The translations under genes were made by a program, and so were the position numbers. Of a stretch of DNA of 42,150 nucleotides, positions 33,085-42,131 are shown one piece after another. Source of the DNA: Streptomyces carpinensis (GTDB taxonomy: Bacteria; Actinomycetota; Actinomycetes; Streptomycetales; Streptomycetaceae); contig NZ_MUBM01000370.1 in NCBI RefSeq assembly GCF_002154505.1, positions 1 through 42,150 of the forward strand, read 5' to 3'. Below the pieces are notes generated by a model, which did not search any database, had not been told where the DNA came from, and saw only the letters and a list, made by a program, of their open reading frames with translations. Position 1 is the stretch's first letter, and each line of letters begins with the position of its first letter.

Positions 33085-33714
33085 ATGACGACTTCCTCCC
33101 CGACCACCCTGGCGCTCGACGGCGCGTCCATCGACGGCGGCCTCTACACCGACGTCACCGACTTCGCCCGCCACACGCACTGGCTGAACGGGGCAGCGGC
33201 GGCCTACTCCTCCGTCGGCATGGGTCTGTTCGTGGTCTTCCTGCTCGCCGCCTGGTGGGGGGCCCGGCGGCAGAGGGACTCGACCATGGCCGCCGTGCTG
33301 GCCACGCCCTTCGCGGTCGTCTTCGCCTACGTCGTCAACAGCGGGATCAAGGACGTCTTCCAGGAGCCGCGCCCCTGCCGGGCCCTCCCCCACGACTTCC
33401 TGATCGAGGCGTGCCCTCCGGTCGACGACTACGCCTTCCCCAGCAACCACACCACGGTCGCCTTCGCGTTCGCGGTCGCGCTGCTGATGGTCAGCCGGTG
33501 GCTGGGCTCCGTCGCCTTGCTCGCCGCCGTGGTGATGGGCGCCTCCCGGGTCTACGTCGGCGCCCACTACCCGCACGACGTCGCCGTCGGCGCCTTCGTC
33601 GGCAGCCTCGTCTCGCTGATCGTCGTCCTGCTGGCCTACCGGTTCTGCACGCCCCTGGTTCAGCGGCTGCGCGGCGGAGCACTGCGCCCGCTGCTCGTCG
33701 CACAGCCCTCCTGA
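33085..33714 (+). CDS. PAP2-superfamily phosphatase
   Basis: A 209-residue integral membrane phosphatase. The three PAP2 motifs are intact: K89-x6-RP (KDVFQEPRP), PSNH (119-122) and SR-x5-H-x3-D (SRVYVGAHYPHD, with H161 and D165). About five membrane helices are predicted. The compact size and a cysteine-bearing loop between motifs 1 and 2 resemble BcrC-type undecaprenyl-pyrophosphate phosphatases, which would recycle the cell-wall lipid carrier and may influence bacitracin tolerance, but other lipid phosphates are possible. A large hairpin follows the stop. Confidence 0.9.
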   Translation: MTTSSPTTLALDGASIDGGLYTDVTDFARHTHWLNGAAAAYSSVGMGLFVVFLLAAWWGARRQRDSTMAAVLATPFAVVFAYVVNSGIKDVFQEPRPCRALPHDFLIEACPPVDDYAFPSNHTTVAFAFAVALLMVSRWLGSVALLAAVVMGASRVYVGAHYPHDVAVGAFVGSLVSLIVVLLAYRFCTPLVQRLRGGALRPLLVAQPS

Positions 33715-33842
33715 CGCAACCCCGGACCGCCGGTGTACGCCCGTGCGTACCGGCGGTCCCGGCGTATCAGCACGCAGGTGCAGACGGCCACGATCAGCAG
33801 CGCGGCCGTGAGGGGGACCAGGAAGGGCGTCATCGCGGTCAC
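33660..33842 (-). CDS. Tiny single-pass membrane protein downstream of the ATPase
   Basis: AAGGAG lies seven bases before a GTG at 33842, two bases after the ATPase stop codon, so translation would be coupled. The product is about 60 residues: MTAMTPFLVPLTAALLIVAV, then CTCVLIRRDRRYARAYTGG and a basic tail. One transmembrane helix with a positively charged cytoplasmic side is clear. The 3' half overlaps the terminator hairpin and the last 55 bases of the convergent PAP2 gene, so the tail may not be conserved. As a membrane peptide in an operon with flotillin and a giant ATPase it could be an accessory or anchor subunit; that is inference. Confidence 0.5.
   Translation of the reverse strand: MTAMTPFLVPLTAALLIVAVCTCVLIRRDRRYARAYTGGPGLRQEGCATSSGRSAPPRSR
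33724..33759 (+). terminator. Long hairpin terminator after the PAP2 gene
   Basis: GGACCGCCGGTGTACGC and GCGTACCGGCGGTCC pair over 15 bases with a two-base bulge and a four-base loop, starting 9 bases after the PAP2 stop. It has no T-run, like many Streptomyces terminators. It lies inside the minus-strand small membrane gene. Confidence 0.65.
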
Positions 33843-33844
33843 CG

Positions 33845-36800
33845 TCACCTCTCCTTTCGGTCGGCCGTGGGCGCGCTACCGCCGGTGGCGCGCCCCGTTC
33901 CCTCGGTCTCGCGCCCGCTCCGGTGTGCGGTGGCGGCCGTGAGGACGGACTCGATGGCCGCCATGCGGTCGGCCAGCAGTGCGAGGGCGGCGGTCGCGCG
34001 GGTCAGGGGCTCCTCGGCGGGGCCGCCGAGGTCCCGGGTGTGGACGTGGGCGGCCTTCAGGTCGGCCCAGCGCCGGGCCTGCTCGGCGGTGAGGGTGCCG
34101 CGCAGCTCGGCCAGTTTCAGGAGGTTGGCCTCGGCCTGGCCGGTCAGGGTCTGAGCCTCCGCCGTGAAGTGGTCGTCGAGCACGGCCGCGAGCTCGGCAT
34201 GGTTCATGACCGGCCGGATCCGCTGAGCGATCTTGTTCATGGTGCGGTAGGAGCCCTGGAGCCGGAACGGCGGCTCGGTCCGCGTGGCGTCGGACTGGGC
34301 TGCGGAGGCGATGTAGGCGGCGTTGACCGCGAGGACCGTCTCGCGCGCGGTGAGCAGATGGCGCAGCACGGAGACGACCTGGTCCAGCTCGGCGGGGGCG
34401 TAGGGGTGGGTGAGGCGGTCCGCACGGGCCGTGGGGTCGCCGTCCGCCAGCCGGACCAGCAGGTCCAGGTCCCGGCGGTCGCGTCCGGCCAGCGGGGCGA
34501 GGACCGGGTTCGCGGTGAGCGCGTTCTCCAGGAAGCTGAGCGCGAAGACGTCCTCCTTGCCGGTGAGGACGTCGCCGAGGTTCCACACGTCGGCGCGGTT
34601 GGCGAGCATGTCGGGCACATGGAACCGGTCCCCGGACTCGGTGTAGGGGTTGCCGGTCATGCAGACCGCGAAGCGCTTGCCGCGCAGGTCGTAGGTACGC
34701 GGCTCGCCGTCCCACACGCCGTCCACGCGGCGGGTGGCGTCGCACAGCGGGATGAACTTCTGCAGCAGCTCCGGTGAGGTGTGCTGGATGTCGTCCAGGT
34801 GCAGGAGGGTGTTGTTGCCCGCCGCCAGCGCGAAGTTGATCTTCTCCACTTCCTGGCGGGCCGTGGCGTTCGGCGCCTCGGCCGGGTCGAGCGAGGTGAC
34901 CGCGTGGCCCAGCGCCGGGCCGCTGACCCGCACCATCATCAGGCCGAGGCGGTCGGCGACGTACTCCATCAGCGTCGTCTTGCCGTACCCGGGCGGCGAG
35001 ACGAGCAGCAGCAGGCCGCCGGTGTCGGTGCGCCTGCTCCCGCCCGCAGTGCCGAGCTGGCGGGCCAGGCTGTCGCCGACCAGCGGGAGGTAGACCTCGT
35101 CGATCAGCCGGTTGCGGACGAAGGCCGCCATGGAGCGCGGGCGGTGCTCGTCCAGGCGCAGCCGGGCGCGTTCGGCGGCCACCAGGGCGCCGCGGTGGCG
35201 CTGGTGGGCGCGAAAGGCGGGTACGTCGCGCTCCGCGAACCGTTTCGTCCGGGCCAGGAACTCGTCGATCCGCAGACCGAGGGAGCGGCCGGTGAGGCGC
35301 CGGTGGCCGCCCAGCAGGCCCTCGGCCACGGCCAGGGGCGAGAAGTCGGACTCGTGGCGGGTGAGGCCGGGGCACAGCTCGGCGGCCACCGCCTCGGCCA
35401 GGTCGCCGGCGGCGATGTCCGTGCCGGTGGAGTCGACGTACGCCGTCAGCCACGCCCGGGCCAGCTGCCGGCGCGCGGAGAGCTCCTCGAGTGCGGACAG
35501 GTCCTCGTCGTAGGCCGAACCGCCCACCGTGCGGCGGAACTTGTCGAGCAGGGTGCGGGCGGTGGCGCTGATGACGAACCCCTCGGGGCCGGTCGTCAGC
35601 TCCTCGAAGAGATACGCCGCCGCGGCCTGGGCCGAACCGTCCGGATCCGCGGCCCCCACCGGTCCGCCGGTGTCCGTCGCCGCCGGCGGGTCGCCGAGGG
35701 TGGCCGACCACTGCCCGATCGCCTCAGCCAGCTCCTTCTCCAGTTCCGCGACGGCCGTCGTCGCCGCCGGGCCGAAGGTGTCGCGGGCGCGGGCGAGGGA
35801 GACCGCCCGCCGGGTCCAGGTCGCGCGCGCGGCGGGCGTGGTGCCGTGGTCCCAGAACAGCTGGGCGGCGGCCCGTGCGGCGGGCTCGTGGCGCAGCGCA
35901 CCGGCCTGCTCGTACAGGGGCAGCAGGGCGGTGAGGATCACGGTGGCGTCGTGGTCGTGGACCCCGCGCTCGTAGCCCTCGTCGTACGCCTCAGCGGCCG
36001 CACCGCGCACCAGGGCGGGCAGGTCGTCGGCTGCGGCGAGGGCGGCCGGGCCGTGCTCGCGCAGCAGCCGGGCGGCCAAGTGCTCGGCGCGGTAGACCTC
36101 GGGCGACTCCGAGGGCAGGTGCCGGTCCCAGTGGGCGCGGGTCGCCAGGAAGTCCGGGTCGGTGACCGGACGCCGGTAGTCGGTGCCGGTCAGCGCGAAG
36201 GCGAGGCCGTCGCCGTCCGGGACCAGGGTGAGGTCGAGGGGCTGCGTGGTGACGGCGAAACGGTGGACGCCCAGGCGGATGGTGCGCCCGCCGTCGGCGT
36301 ACAGGTCGGTGCGGTCGCGCAGGACGCGGGCCGCCTCCTGCCGGGCGGCCTTCAGCCGGCCGTCCAGCTCCTCCGCCCGCACCGGGTCCCCGAGTCCGCG
36401 CAGCTCCTCGGCGCTGCGGCGGACCTTGGCGACCATCGGGTCGGAGGCGAAGTAGGTGCTGACCGCCTCGGCGTCCGCGAGCGTGGCCGCCCGCCGGGCG
36501 ACCGTCTCGAGGATCCGGACGGCGGCGGCGGCCAGCTGCTCGGCGCGGCGGGCGCGGGCGTCCAGGAGGGCCTGCCTGCGGGCGGAGAAGGCCTCGTAGA
36601 CCTCGGTGCGCCGGGAGGCCAGCTCGCCGAGGAAGTCGTCGAACTCCGCGAACCTCGACTCCAGGTTCTCCAGCCGCACCAGCGCGCCCGCCAGTTGCTC
36701 GTCGCAGGCCTCGGGGGTGTCGGCGGCGGCGAGCGCGCCGGTCACCGCCTGCCCGAGCAGCGCCAGCTCGGCGGCGAACTCGGCGCGGCCCTCCCGCTCG

Positions 36801-38839
36801 CCCAGCTCCCGGCGACGGGCGTCGAGCAGGGCGCGGGCGCGGTTGACGCCGCCCAGCACCTCGGCGATCCGTTCCAGGACGCCGGTGCGCACGGTGGCGT
36901 CGGCGATGTCGAGCCCGGTGACCACCTCCGTGACCGTGCGCAGCGAGCCGGCGAGCTCGTCGAGCCGGGCCGCGACCGGCTCCGCCTCGGCCACGCCGGC
37001 GATCGACTCGGCGTCCGCGACGAGCCGCTCGACGTCCCGGTGGTGCTCGGCGAAGGCGTCCTCGCGGGCCAGGAAGGAGACGGCCCGCCGGCCGAACGTG
37101 GCGAGGTCCGCCTCCGCCTCGGCGGCGAGTTCGTCGATGCGGGCGGTGTCGGCGTACCGCATCTCCTTCAGGGTCAGCACATGGCCCTGCGCCTGCCGCA
37201 GTTCGGTCAGCCCGCTCACCCAGGCGGCTGCCCCGCGCGGCGCCTCGCCGCGCAGCCGGCGCACCACCGCCGCGAGCCGCTCCGCGGCCTCCTCCAGCGC
37301 GTCGGCGGCCCGGCGGGTCAGGTCCTGCACGGTCCGGAACTCGGCCAGCACCTGCTCCGCCGTCGCCCGTACGGCATCCAGCGGGGTCCGCAGGCCGCCC
37401 AGGTCGGCCTCGCCCAGCCAGTGGTGGGTGTCGGCGGCGCGGACGCACGCGGCGGCCAGCGCCTCGTACACCTCCACTGTCGGCGTCGTCTCGGCGACGG
37501 CGCGGCTGATGGACAGGCAGTCCGAGATGCCGCGCACCAGGTCGGCGTTGCCGACCCGGGCCAGGGGGCCGGTGCCGGCCGATGCGGCGGCGTGGGTGTC
37601 GGAGACGTAGGGGGAGGTCCACAGCTGTGCCGGGTGCACGCGGGCCGGTTCCCCGGCCGTGCCCGCCGGGTCGGCGCGCAGGGCCAGCAGCGCGCCGTCG
37701 TCGAACAGGGCCCAGCCGTGGCAGGTCAGCGGGGTGGCGACCTCCTCGCGGATGGTGTTGTACGACAGCAGCAGGCCGCGTCCCCCGGCGGGCGCGTGGA
37801 AGGCGTACAGCACGTCCTCGCCGTACGGGGAGCGCACCTCGCGCTCGAACTCCAGGCCGCTGGTGTCGAGTTCGTACGTCTTGTACGCCCCCGTGGCCAG
37901 ACAGTACCCGGCCGCGAAGACGATGCCCTGGTCCTCGGGGAGGCGGCGGCAGCCCTGCCCGATGCCGTCGAGGCGGACCACCGCCCGGGTGAGCGTGTTG
38001 AACACCAGGTAGCGGTCGGCGTCCTCCTTGTAGGGACGGATCCGCAGCAGGATCAGCGCGCCCACTCGCGTGTGCGCGATGTCCGCGTCGGCGAGCGCCT
38101 GGAGCGGCTCGTCGACCGGCTCGCTGTGGATGCCCTCGCCCGTCTCGGTGTCGTCCTCGGTCTTGACGGTGAGGGCGCCGCCGACGGTGGAGACGTACAG
38201 CTCGCCGCGCACACGGACGTGCGGATGGCGGCCCAGCACATGGTCTTCCCGGGTCGCCTCGGTCCACTCGAAGTCGTGGGCGGGCGGCAGCACGTGGTCG
38301 CGTTCCCCGCGCGCGTCCAGGAAGACGGCCCGTCCGTCGTCGGTCAGGTCCCAGCGCAGCGCCCGGATGTCGTCGGCCTTCTCACCGGTGCGGAAGACGG
38401 CCAGCAGCCGCCCTTCGATCCGGTGCAGGCGCAGCAGCCGGGCCTGCCGGTAGTAGCGGTGCAGCGCCGCGAACTCCCGGACGAACGCCGGGTCGTCGAG
38501 AAGGCCGGGGACGGCGTCCTCGGGCAGCCGGTTCAGCTCGCGGTCGTACAGCCCGAGGACGTCGCCGACCTCCGGCTCCGGGCGGCCGCCGTGGCAGCCG
38601 AACAGCAGGTGGCCGCCGACGGCGACGACGTCCCCGGGAACGCACGGGTGCTCGGTGCGCAGCAGACCGGTGCCGGTGAGGTCGAGCCGGGTGGCGCCGA
38701 ACTCCTCGGCCCGGCGGGCGTTCAGCGCCTCGGCGCCGCGGGCGAGTTCGGCGGCCTGAGCGGTGAGCCGGTCGCGCAGCACCTCGTACGTGCCGCTGTC
38801 CACGGCGTCGTACGAACCCGTCTCCAGGGCGGTTGCCAT
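33845..38839 (-). CDS. Giant coiled-coil AAA+ ATPase ('DNA repair ATPase' family)
   Basis: A 1664-residue protein. Residues about 50-430 contain repeated beta strands (GDVVAVGGHLLFG, LRLHRIEGRLLAVFRTG, LILLRIRPYKEDADRYLVF), suggesting a propeller. Residues about 450-900 are alanine/glutamate/arginine-rich coiled coils. The C-terminal AAA+ module has Walker A VSPPGYGKTTL (1280-1290), Walker B LLHLDDIQH (1345-1353) and sensor-1 VCMTGNPY, closer to MoxR/dynein-type AAA than to SMC. This matches the DUF3686-type proteins annotated 'ATPase involved in DNA repair', for which I know of no experimental function. The ATG start has AAGGGAC upstream. It follows a flotillin gene by 102 bases and is coupled to a small membrane gene. 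A membrane-associated remodelling machine is inferred. Confidence 0.85.
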   Translation of the reverse strand: MATALETGSYDAVDSGTYEVLRDRLTAQAAELARGAEALNARRAEEFGATRLDLTGTGLLRTEHPCVPGDVVAVGGHLLFGCHGGRPEPEVGDVLGLYDRELNRLPEDAVPGLLDDPAFVREFAALHRYYRQARLLRLHRIEGRLLAVFRTGEKADDIRALRWDLTDDGRAVFLDARGERDHVLPPAHDFEWTEATREDHVLGRHPHVRVRGELYVSTVGGALTVKTEDDTETGEGIHSEPVDEPLQALADADIAHTRVGALILLRIRPYKEDADRYLVFNTLTRAVVRLDGIGQGCRRLPEDQGIVFAAGYCLATGAYKTYELDTSGLEFEREVRSPYGEDVLYAFHAPAGGRGLLLSYNTIREEVATPLTCHGWALFDDGALLALRADPAGTAGEPARVHPAQLWTSPYVSDTHAAASAGTGPLARVGNADLVRGISDCLSISRAVAETTPTVEVYEALAAACVRAADTHHWLGEADLGGLRTPLDAVRATAEQVLAEFRTVQDLTRRAADALEEAAERLAAVVRRLRGEAPRGAAAWVSGLTELRQAQGHVLTLKEMRYADTARIDELAAEAEADLATFGRRAVSFLAREDAFAEHHRDVERLVADAESIAGVAEAEPVAARLDELAGSLRTVTEVVTGLDIADATVRTGVLERIAEVLGGVNRARALLDARRRELGEREGRAEFAAELALLGQAVTGALAAADTPEACDEQLAGALVRLENLESRFAEFDDFLGELASRRTEVYEAFSARRQALLDARARRAEQLAAAAVRILETVARRAATLADAEAVSTYFASDPMVAKVRRSAEELRGLGDPVRAEELDGRLKAARQEAARVLRDRTDLYADGGRTIRLGVHRFAVTTQPLDLTLVPDGDGLAFALTGTDYRRPVTDPDFLATRAHWDRHLPSESPEVYRAEHLAARLLREHGPAALAAADDLPALVRGAAAEAYDEGYERGVHDHDATVILTALLPLYEQAGALRHEPAARAAAQLFWDHGTTPAARATWTRRAVSLARARDTFGPAATTAVAELEKELAEAIGQWSATLGDPPAATDTGGPVGAADPDGSAQAAAAYLFEELTTGPEGFVISATARTLLDKFRRTVGGSAYDEDLSALEELSARRQLARAWLTAYVDSTGTDIAAGDLAEAVAAELCPGLTRHESDFSPLAVAEGLLGGHRRLTGRSLGLRIDEFLARTKRFAERDVPAFRAHQRHRGALVAAERARLRLDEHRPRSMAAFVRNRLIDEVYLPLVGDSLARQLGTAGGSRRTDTGGLLLLVSPPGYGKTTLMEYVADRLGLMMVRVSGPALGHAVTSLDPAEAPNATARQEVEKINFALAAGNNTLLHLDDIQHTSPELLQKFIPLCDATRRVDGVWDGEPRTYDLRGKRFAVCMTGNPYTESGDRFHVPDMLANRADVWNLGDVLTGKEDVFALSFLENALTANPVLAPLAGRDRRDLDLLVRLADGDPTARADRLTHPYAPAELDQVVSVLRHLLTARETVLAVNAAYIASAAQSDATRTEPPFRLQGSYRTMNKIAQRIRPVMNHAELAAVLDDHFTAEAQTLTGQAEANLLKLAELRGTLTAEQARRWADLKAAHVHTRDLGGPAEEPLTRATAALALLADRMAAIESVLTAATAHRSGRETEGTGRATGGSAPTADRKER

Positions 38840-38894
38840 GGATGGTGCGTCCCTTCGGAAGGTTCGGCAGGAGGTCGGGGGCCTGTGGCCCGGG

Positions 38895-38927
38895 GCGGAG
38901 CCGCCGCCCCCTGTTCGGCGGCTCCGC
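38895..38927 (-). promoter_or_regulatory. Intercistronic hairpin between flotillin and ATPase genes
   Basis: GCGGAGCCGCCG and CGGCGGCTCCGC form a perfect 12-bp stem with a nine-base loop in the 102-base gap between the two large genes. It could be a partial terminator or an mRNA processing/stability element that lowers ATPase output relative to flotillin. It has no T-tract. Confidence 0.5.
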
Positions 38928-38941
38928 GGGACCCTCGGCCC

Positions 38942-41017
38942 TCAGGCCCTCACGGTGCCGTTGCGGCCGGTCAGCGCGGTCAGCGGGGTGTCGGCCAGAC
39001 CCAGCTCGCCCGCGCGCTCCAGGAGCTGCTGGAACTGCCCGGCGTTCGCGCCACCCGACTTCATCAGCTTCATCAGCAGTGCGGAGATCGTCAGGTTCTG
39101 CACGTCGGCCGTGGAGATGGAGCCGAGGATCCGGCTCAGGTCCTCGGGGAGGCTCGCCGAGCCCTCCAGGTAGGGCTTGGCGAGGGCCTGTGCGGACCTG
39201 GAGTGCTCGACGAACCCGTCGACGCCCTTGCCGAGGGAGATCGCGGACAGCAGCCGGTCGAAGAAGACCGACTCGCCGCCGACGATGTCGATGTCGGCGT
39301 TCTCCAGCCCGGTCGCCAGGACGGTGGCCTGCGCCTCGGCGACCTGGCGCTGCACCTCCAGACCCGCGAGCCGGATCTCCTTCTCCGCCTGCAACCGCAG
39401 CCGGTACTCCTCGTGGCCGCGCGAGGCCTCGTCCAGGGCGGCCATCGCCGCCGCCTTCTCGGTCAGGCCCGCCGCCTCCGCCTTCAGCTTCTCGCCGATC
39501 GCGGTGGCATCGGCCAGCGCCTTGGCCTGGGCGCCCTCTGCCTCGGCCCGCAGCCTGGCCTCGGTGCCCTGCGCCTCCGCCCGCATCCGGGCCTGGGCCG
39601 CCTCGGCCTCCGCGCGGCCGGCCTTCTCGATGACCTCGGCCTCCTTGTCGCGGACCTGGACGGCGGCCAGCCCCTCGGCGGCGGCCTCCGCCTGAATGCC
39701 CTCGGCCAGCCGCAGCTTGGCCCGCGCGTCCAGATCCGCGGTCTTCAACCGGGCCTCGGCCAGGGTGATTTCCTCGGCCGCGCGGTGAGTGGCGGCCTGC
39801 TCGGCGGCCTCGGCGGCCTTGATGTCCTTGACCAGCTTCTCCTGCGCCTCCGCCTCGGCGGCGATGATCACGGCCTGCCGCTCCCGCTCCGCCTCCTCCA
39901 CGGCGCGCAGCTTCTTGATGGACTCCTCCTGCTCGGCGACCGTACGGTCCACGGCGACCCGCTCGCGTACGACCTCGGCGATCTCCCGCTTCTCCGCCTC
40001 CACCTCCTTGTCGGCGGCGATCCTCGTCAGCTGGGTCTCCCGCTCCCGGGCGATGGCCTCGAGCAGCCGGTCCTTCTCGATGCGCTCGTTCTCCACGGCG
40101 ATGACCCGCTCGCGGTTCTTCGCGGCGACGGCGACCTCACGGGCCTGGTTCTCCCGCTGCACGCCGAGCTGCTCCTCGGTGCGCAGGAAGGCGCTCTGCG
40201 CGCGCAGCCGCTCCTCCTCCACCACGCGGGCGGTCTCGGCCTCCTCGCGGGCCCGGGACGTCTCGATCTCCCGCCTCTGCTTGATCTCGGCGTCCGCCTG
40301 CCGGCGCTCCAGCTCCAGGATGGCCTCGCGCGCGTCGACGTTCTGCCGGGTGATCTCCTTCTCCTCGGTGCGCTGCGCCTCGTTCGTGCGCACGTGCTCG
40401 ATCGCCGTCAGCTCGGTGATCTTGCGGATGCCCTGCGCGTCCAGGACGTTGGCCGGGTCCAGCTGGGACAGCGGCGTCTGCTCCAGGTAGTCGATCGCCG
40501 CGTCCTCCAGGTGGTAGCCGTTGAGGTCGACGCCGATCAACTCGATGATGTGGAAGCGGAGTTCCTCACGCTTGGTGTAGAGGTCGGTGAAGTCCATCTG
40601 CTTGCCGACGGTCTTGAGCGCCTCGGAGAACTTCGCGTGGAACAGCGTCTGCAGCGTGTCCTGGTGGCTGGCACGCTCGGTTCCGACGGACTGCGCCACC
40701 TTGATGACGTCCTCGACGGTCTTGTTGACCTTCACGAAGAACGAGATCCGTATGTCGGCGCGGATGTTGTCCCGGCAGATCAGCCCGTCCCGGCCGGAGC
40801 GGCTGATCTCGATGGTCTTCACCGAGATGTCCATGACCTCGGCCTTGTGCAGCACGGGCAGCACGACCTGCCCGGTGAAGGACACGTCGACCTTCCGCGT
40901 CTTGGAGACGATCAGCGCCCTGCCCTGGTCCACCTTGCGGTACAGCCGGGAGAAGACGAGCAGCGCGAGCAGAACGAGAATCAGGCAGGCAGCGGCGAGC
41001 GCGCCGATGACATCCAT
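38942..41017 (-). CDS. Flotillin-like SPFH protein
   Basis: A 691-residue flotillin/YqiK-type protein. The ATG at 41017 follows AAGGA and gives an N-terminal membrane anchor MDVIGALAAACLILVLLALL. The SPFH domain follows (KVDQGRALIVSKTRKVDVSF, VKTIEISRSGRDGLICRDNI, ELIGVDLNGYHLEDAAIDYL), up to about residue 190. A very long charged coiled coil (about 190-560) carries EAEA/ERERQ repeats, and a C-terminal region contains LENADIDIVGGESVFFDRLL. Flotillins oligomerise at lipid microdomains and scaffold membrane complexes. It is the first gene of the operon with the giant AAA+ ATPase. The longer frame upstream of 41017 lacks support. Confidence 0.92.
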   Translation of the reverse strand: MDVIGALAAACLILVLLALLVFSRLYRKVDQGRALIVSKTRKVDVSFTGQVVLPVLHKAEVMDISVKTIEISRSGRDGLICRDNIRADIRISFFVKVNKTVEDVIKVAQSVGTERASHQDTLQTLFHAKFSEALKTVGKQMDFTDLYTKREELRFHIIELIGVDLNGYHLEDAAIDYLEQTPLSQLDPANVLDAQGIRKITELTAIEHVRTNEAQRTEEKEITRQNVDAREAILELERRQADAEIKQRREIETSRAREEAETARVVEEERLRAQSAFLRTEEQLGVQRENQAREVAVAAKNRERVIAVENERIEKDRLLEAIARERETQLTRIAADKEVEAEKREIAEVVRERVAVDRTVAEQEESIKKLRAVEEAERERQAVIIAAEAEAQEKLVKDIKAAEAAEQAATHRAAEEITLAEARLKTADLDARAKLRLAEGIQAEAAAEGLAAVQVRDKEAEVIEKAGRAEAEAAQARMRAEAQGTEARLRAEAEGAQAKALADATAIGEKLKAEAAGLTEKAAAMAALDEASRGHEEYRLRLQAEKEIRLAGLEVQRQVAEAQATVLATGLENADIDIVGGESVFFDRLLSAISLGKGVDGFVEHSRSAQALAKPYLEGSASLPEDLSRILGSISTADVQNLTISALLMKLMKSGGANAGQFQQLLERAGELGLADTPLTALTGRNGTVRA

Positions 41018-41501
41018 GGAATACGTCCTTGACGGTACGAAGGATGAGGCGGATCGGGGCGCCGAGCCGGGCGCTCCGGCGGCCTTCAGGCCGCGATCGT
41101 GAGTCCCCCTCTCCCCCGTGCAGGCCTCCGGACCGGACCGGCGTCTGCCGGGGTCCGGCATCGGAAACCATCCGTAGTGCTCCCCGGCGGCCATGATGCC
41201 CAGCTCGCACCCGGGAGCGCATTGCCGGTTCCCGGCAGTGTTCGGCACCTCCTCGATGCCGGTGGGCCGCCAAGAAGCCGCCGACGGGACGTCAGCACCC
41301 CGGCTGCCGCAGGCGTTCGGCAGCCGGGAAGGTGGGGCGGTCGACGACGGAGTACGGCCTGACGCCGAGCGATCGCGGGGCCGAAGCCATCGATCGGCTC
41401 CGCGGACACACTGACGGCGAAGTCACTCGGTCCTACCTCCCGGGAGCAGGCCGGCACCACGGCCCTGCAGGCCGAGGCCTCTTGTACGGGCCGTCCCCGC
41501 G
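41018..41501. other. Intergenic region upstream of the flotillin operon
   Basis: 484 bases with the presumed minus-strand promoter of the flotillin operon and the 3' end of the Rv1733c-like gene. The open frames are rich in proline and arginine without ribosome sites. I see no clear promoter motif or repeat. Confidence 0.4.
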
Positions 41502-42074
41502 TCATCTCCGTGTCGTCCAGCGTGGTGCCGTGCCGGCCCAGGCCCTGCCCCAGGCGGTGAGGTTGCGGTGGCGCAGGGCGAGGGTGACGGCTCCGTAGGC
41601 CGCGGAGCCCAGGGCGATGACGGACAGGGCGGCGAGGATCGCCCAGCCCATGGTGCGGCTGCGGACCTGGTCGGGGGTCAGCGGCGGGCCGGTGACCTGG
41701 CCGTGCGGGTCGGCCCAGACGTGGACGGTGCTGCCGGCGCGCAGGCCGGGAGGGACGTCCGTGGTCGCGTGGTGTGTCCGTCCGCCGGGATCGGTGAAGC
41801 GGACCTCGACCGGGTAGCGGGTCTTCTTCTCCTCGGCCGAGCCCGGCTCGGGGTGGCGCGGGGCGTCGTGGACGAGGACGGCGGTGGTGTGGTGCCGGGT
41901 CCGTTCGTGCCGTTCGGCGGTGTGCGTGTAGTGGTGGTGGGCCGCGTCACCGACGAGGTACGCGGCGGCGGGCGCGGCGGCCAGTACCGCCAGCAGCAGG
42001 CCGAGGCCGAGCCACGCCTGGAGCAGGTCGCTGGTGCGGCGCAGCGGGTTGCGCCGCAGTCGCCACAGCGTGAT
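41502..42074 (-). CDS. Rv1733c-like membrane protein, start unclear
   Basis: A two-helix membrane protein of the Rv1733c-like actinobacterial family. The N-terminal basic motif is LWRLRRNPLRRTSDLLQAWL, helix 1 is LGLGLLLAVLAAAPAAAYLV, and an extracytoplasmic beta domain carries YPVEVRFTDPGGRTHHATTD and PPGLRAGSTVHVWADPHGQV. Helix 2 (MGWAILAALSVIALGSAAYG) and a cytoplasmic tail follow. The family motif begins directly after GGGAGGACCCC, yet the codon in start position is ATC (42072-42074) and no ATG, GTG or TTG is in frame before the contig end. The gene is therefore either started at ATC or carries an error. The 72 bases upstream run into adapter-like sequence. Function unknown; Rv1733c itself is a latency antigen. 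Confidence 0.7.
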   Translation of the reverse strand: MTLWRLRRNPLRRTSDLLQAWLGLGLLLAVLAAAPAAAYLVGDAAHHHYTHTAERHERTRHHTTAVLVHDAPRHPEPGSAEEKKTRYPVEVRFTDPGGRTHHATTDVPPGLRAGSTVHVWADPHGQVTGPPLTPDQVRSRTMGWAILAALSVIALGSAAYGAVTLALRHRNLTAWGRAWAGTAPRWTTRR

Positions 42075-42131
42075 GGGGTCCTCCCTTCGTCGGCCCGGGT
42101 GCGGGAACGGGGGTCCGGTCAGGTGTGGGGA

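Noticed and set aside
34781..41032. A 2083-codon plus-strand open frame spanning most of the flotillin/ATPase operon
   Set aside because: It is the mirror of two well-supported minus-strand genes with high GC3. Its product is low-complexity (Gly/Ala/Gln/Arg/Val/Leu) with no domain or ribosome site.
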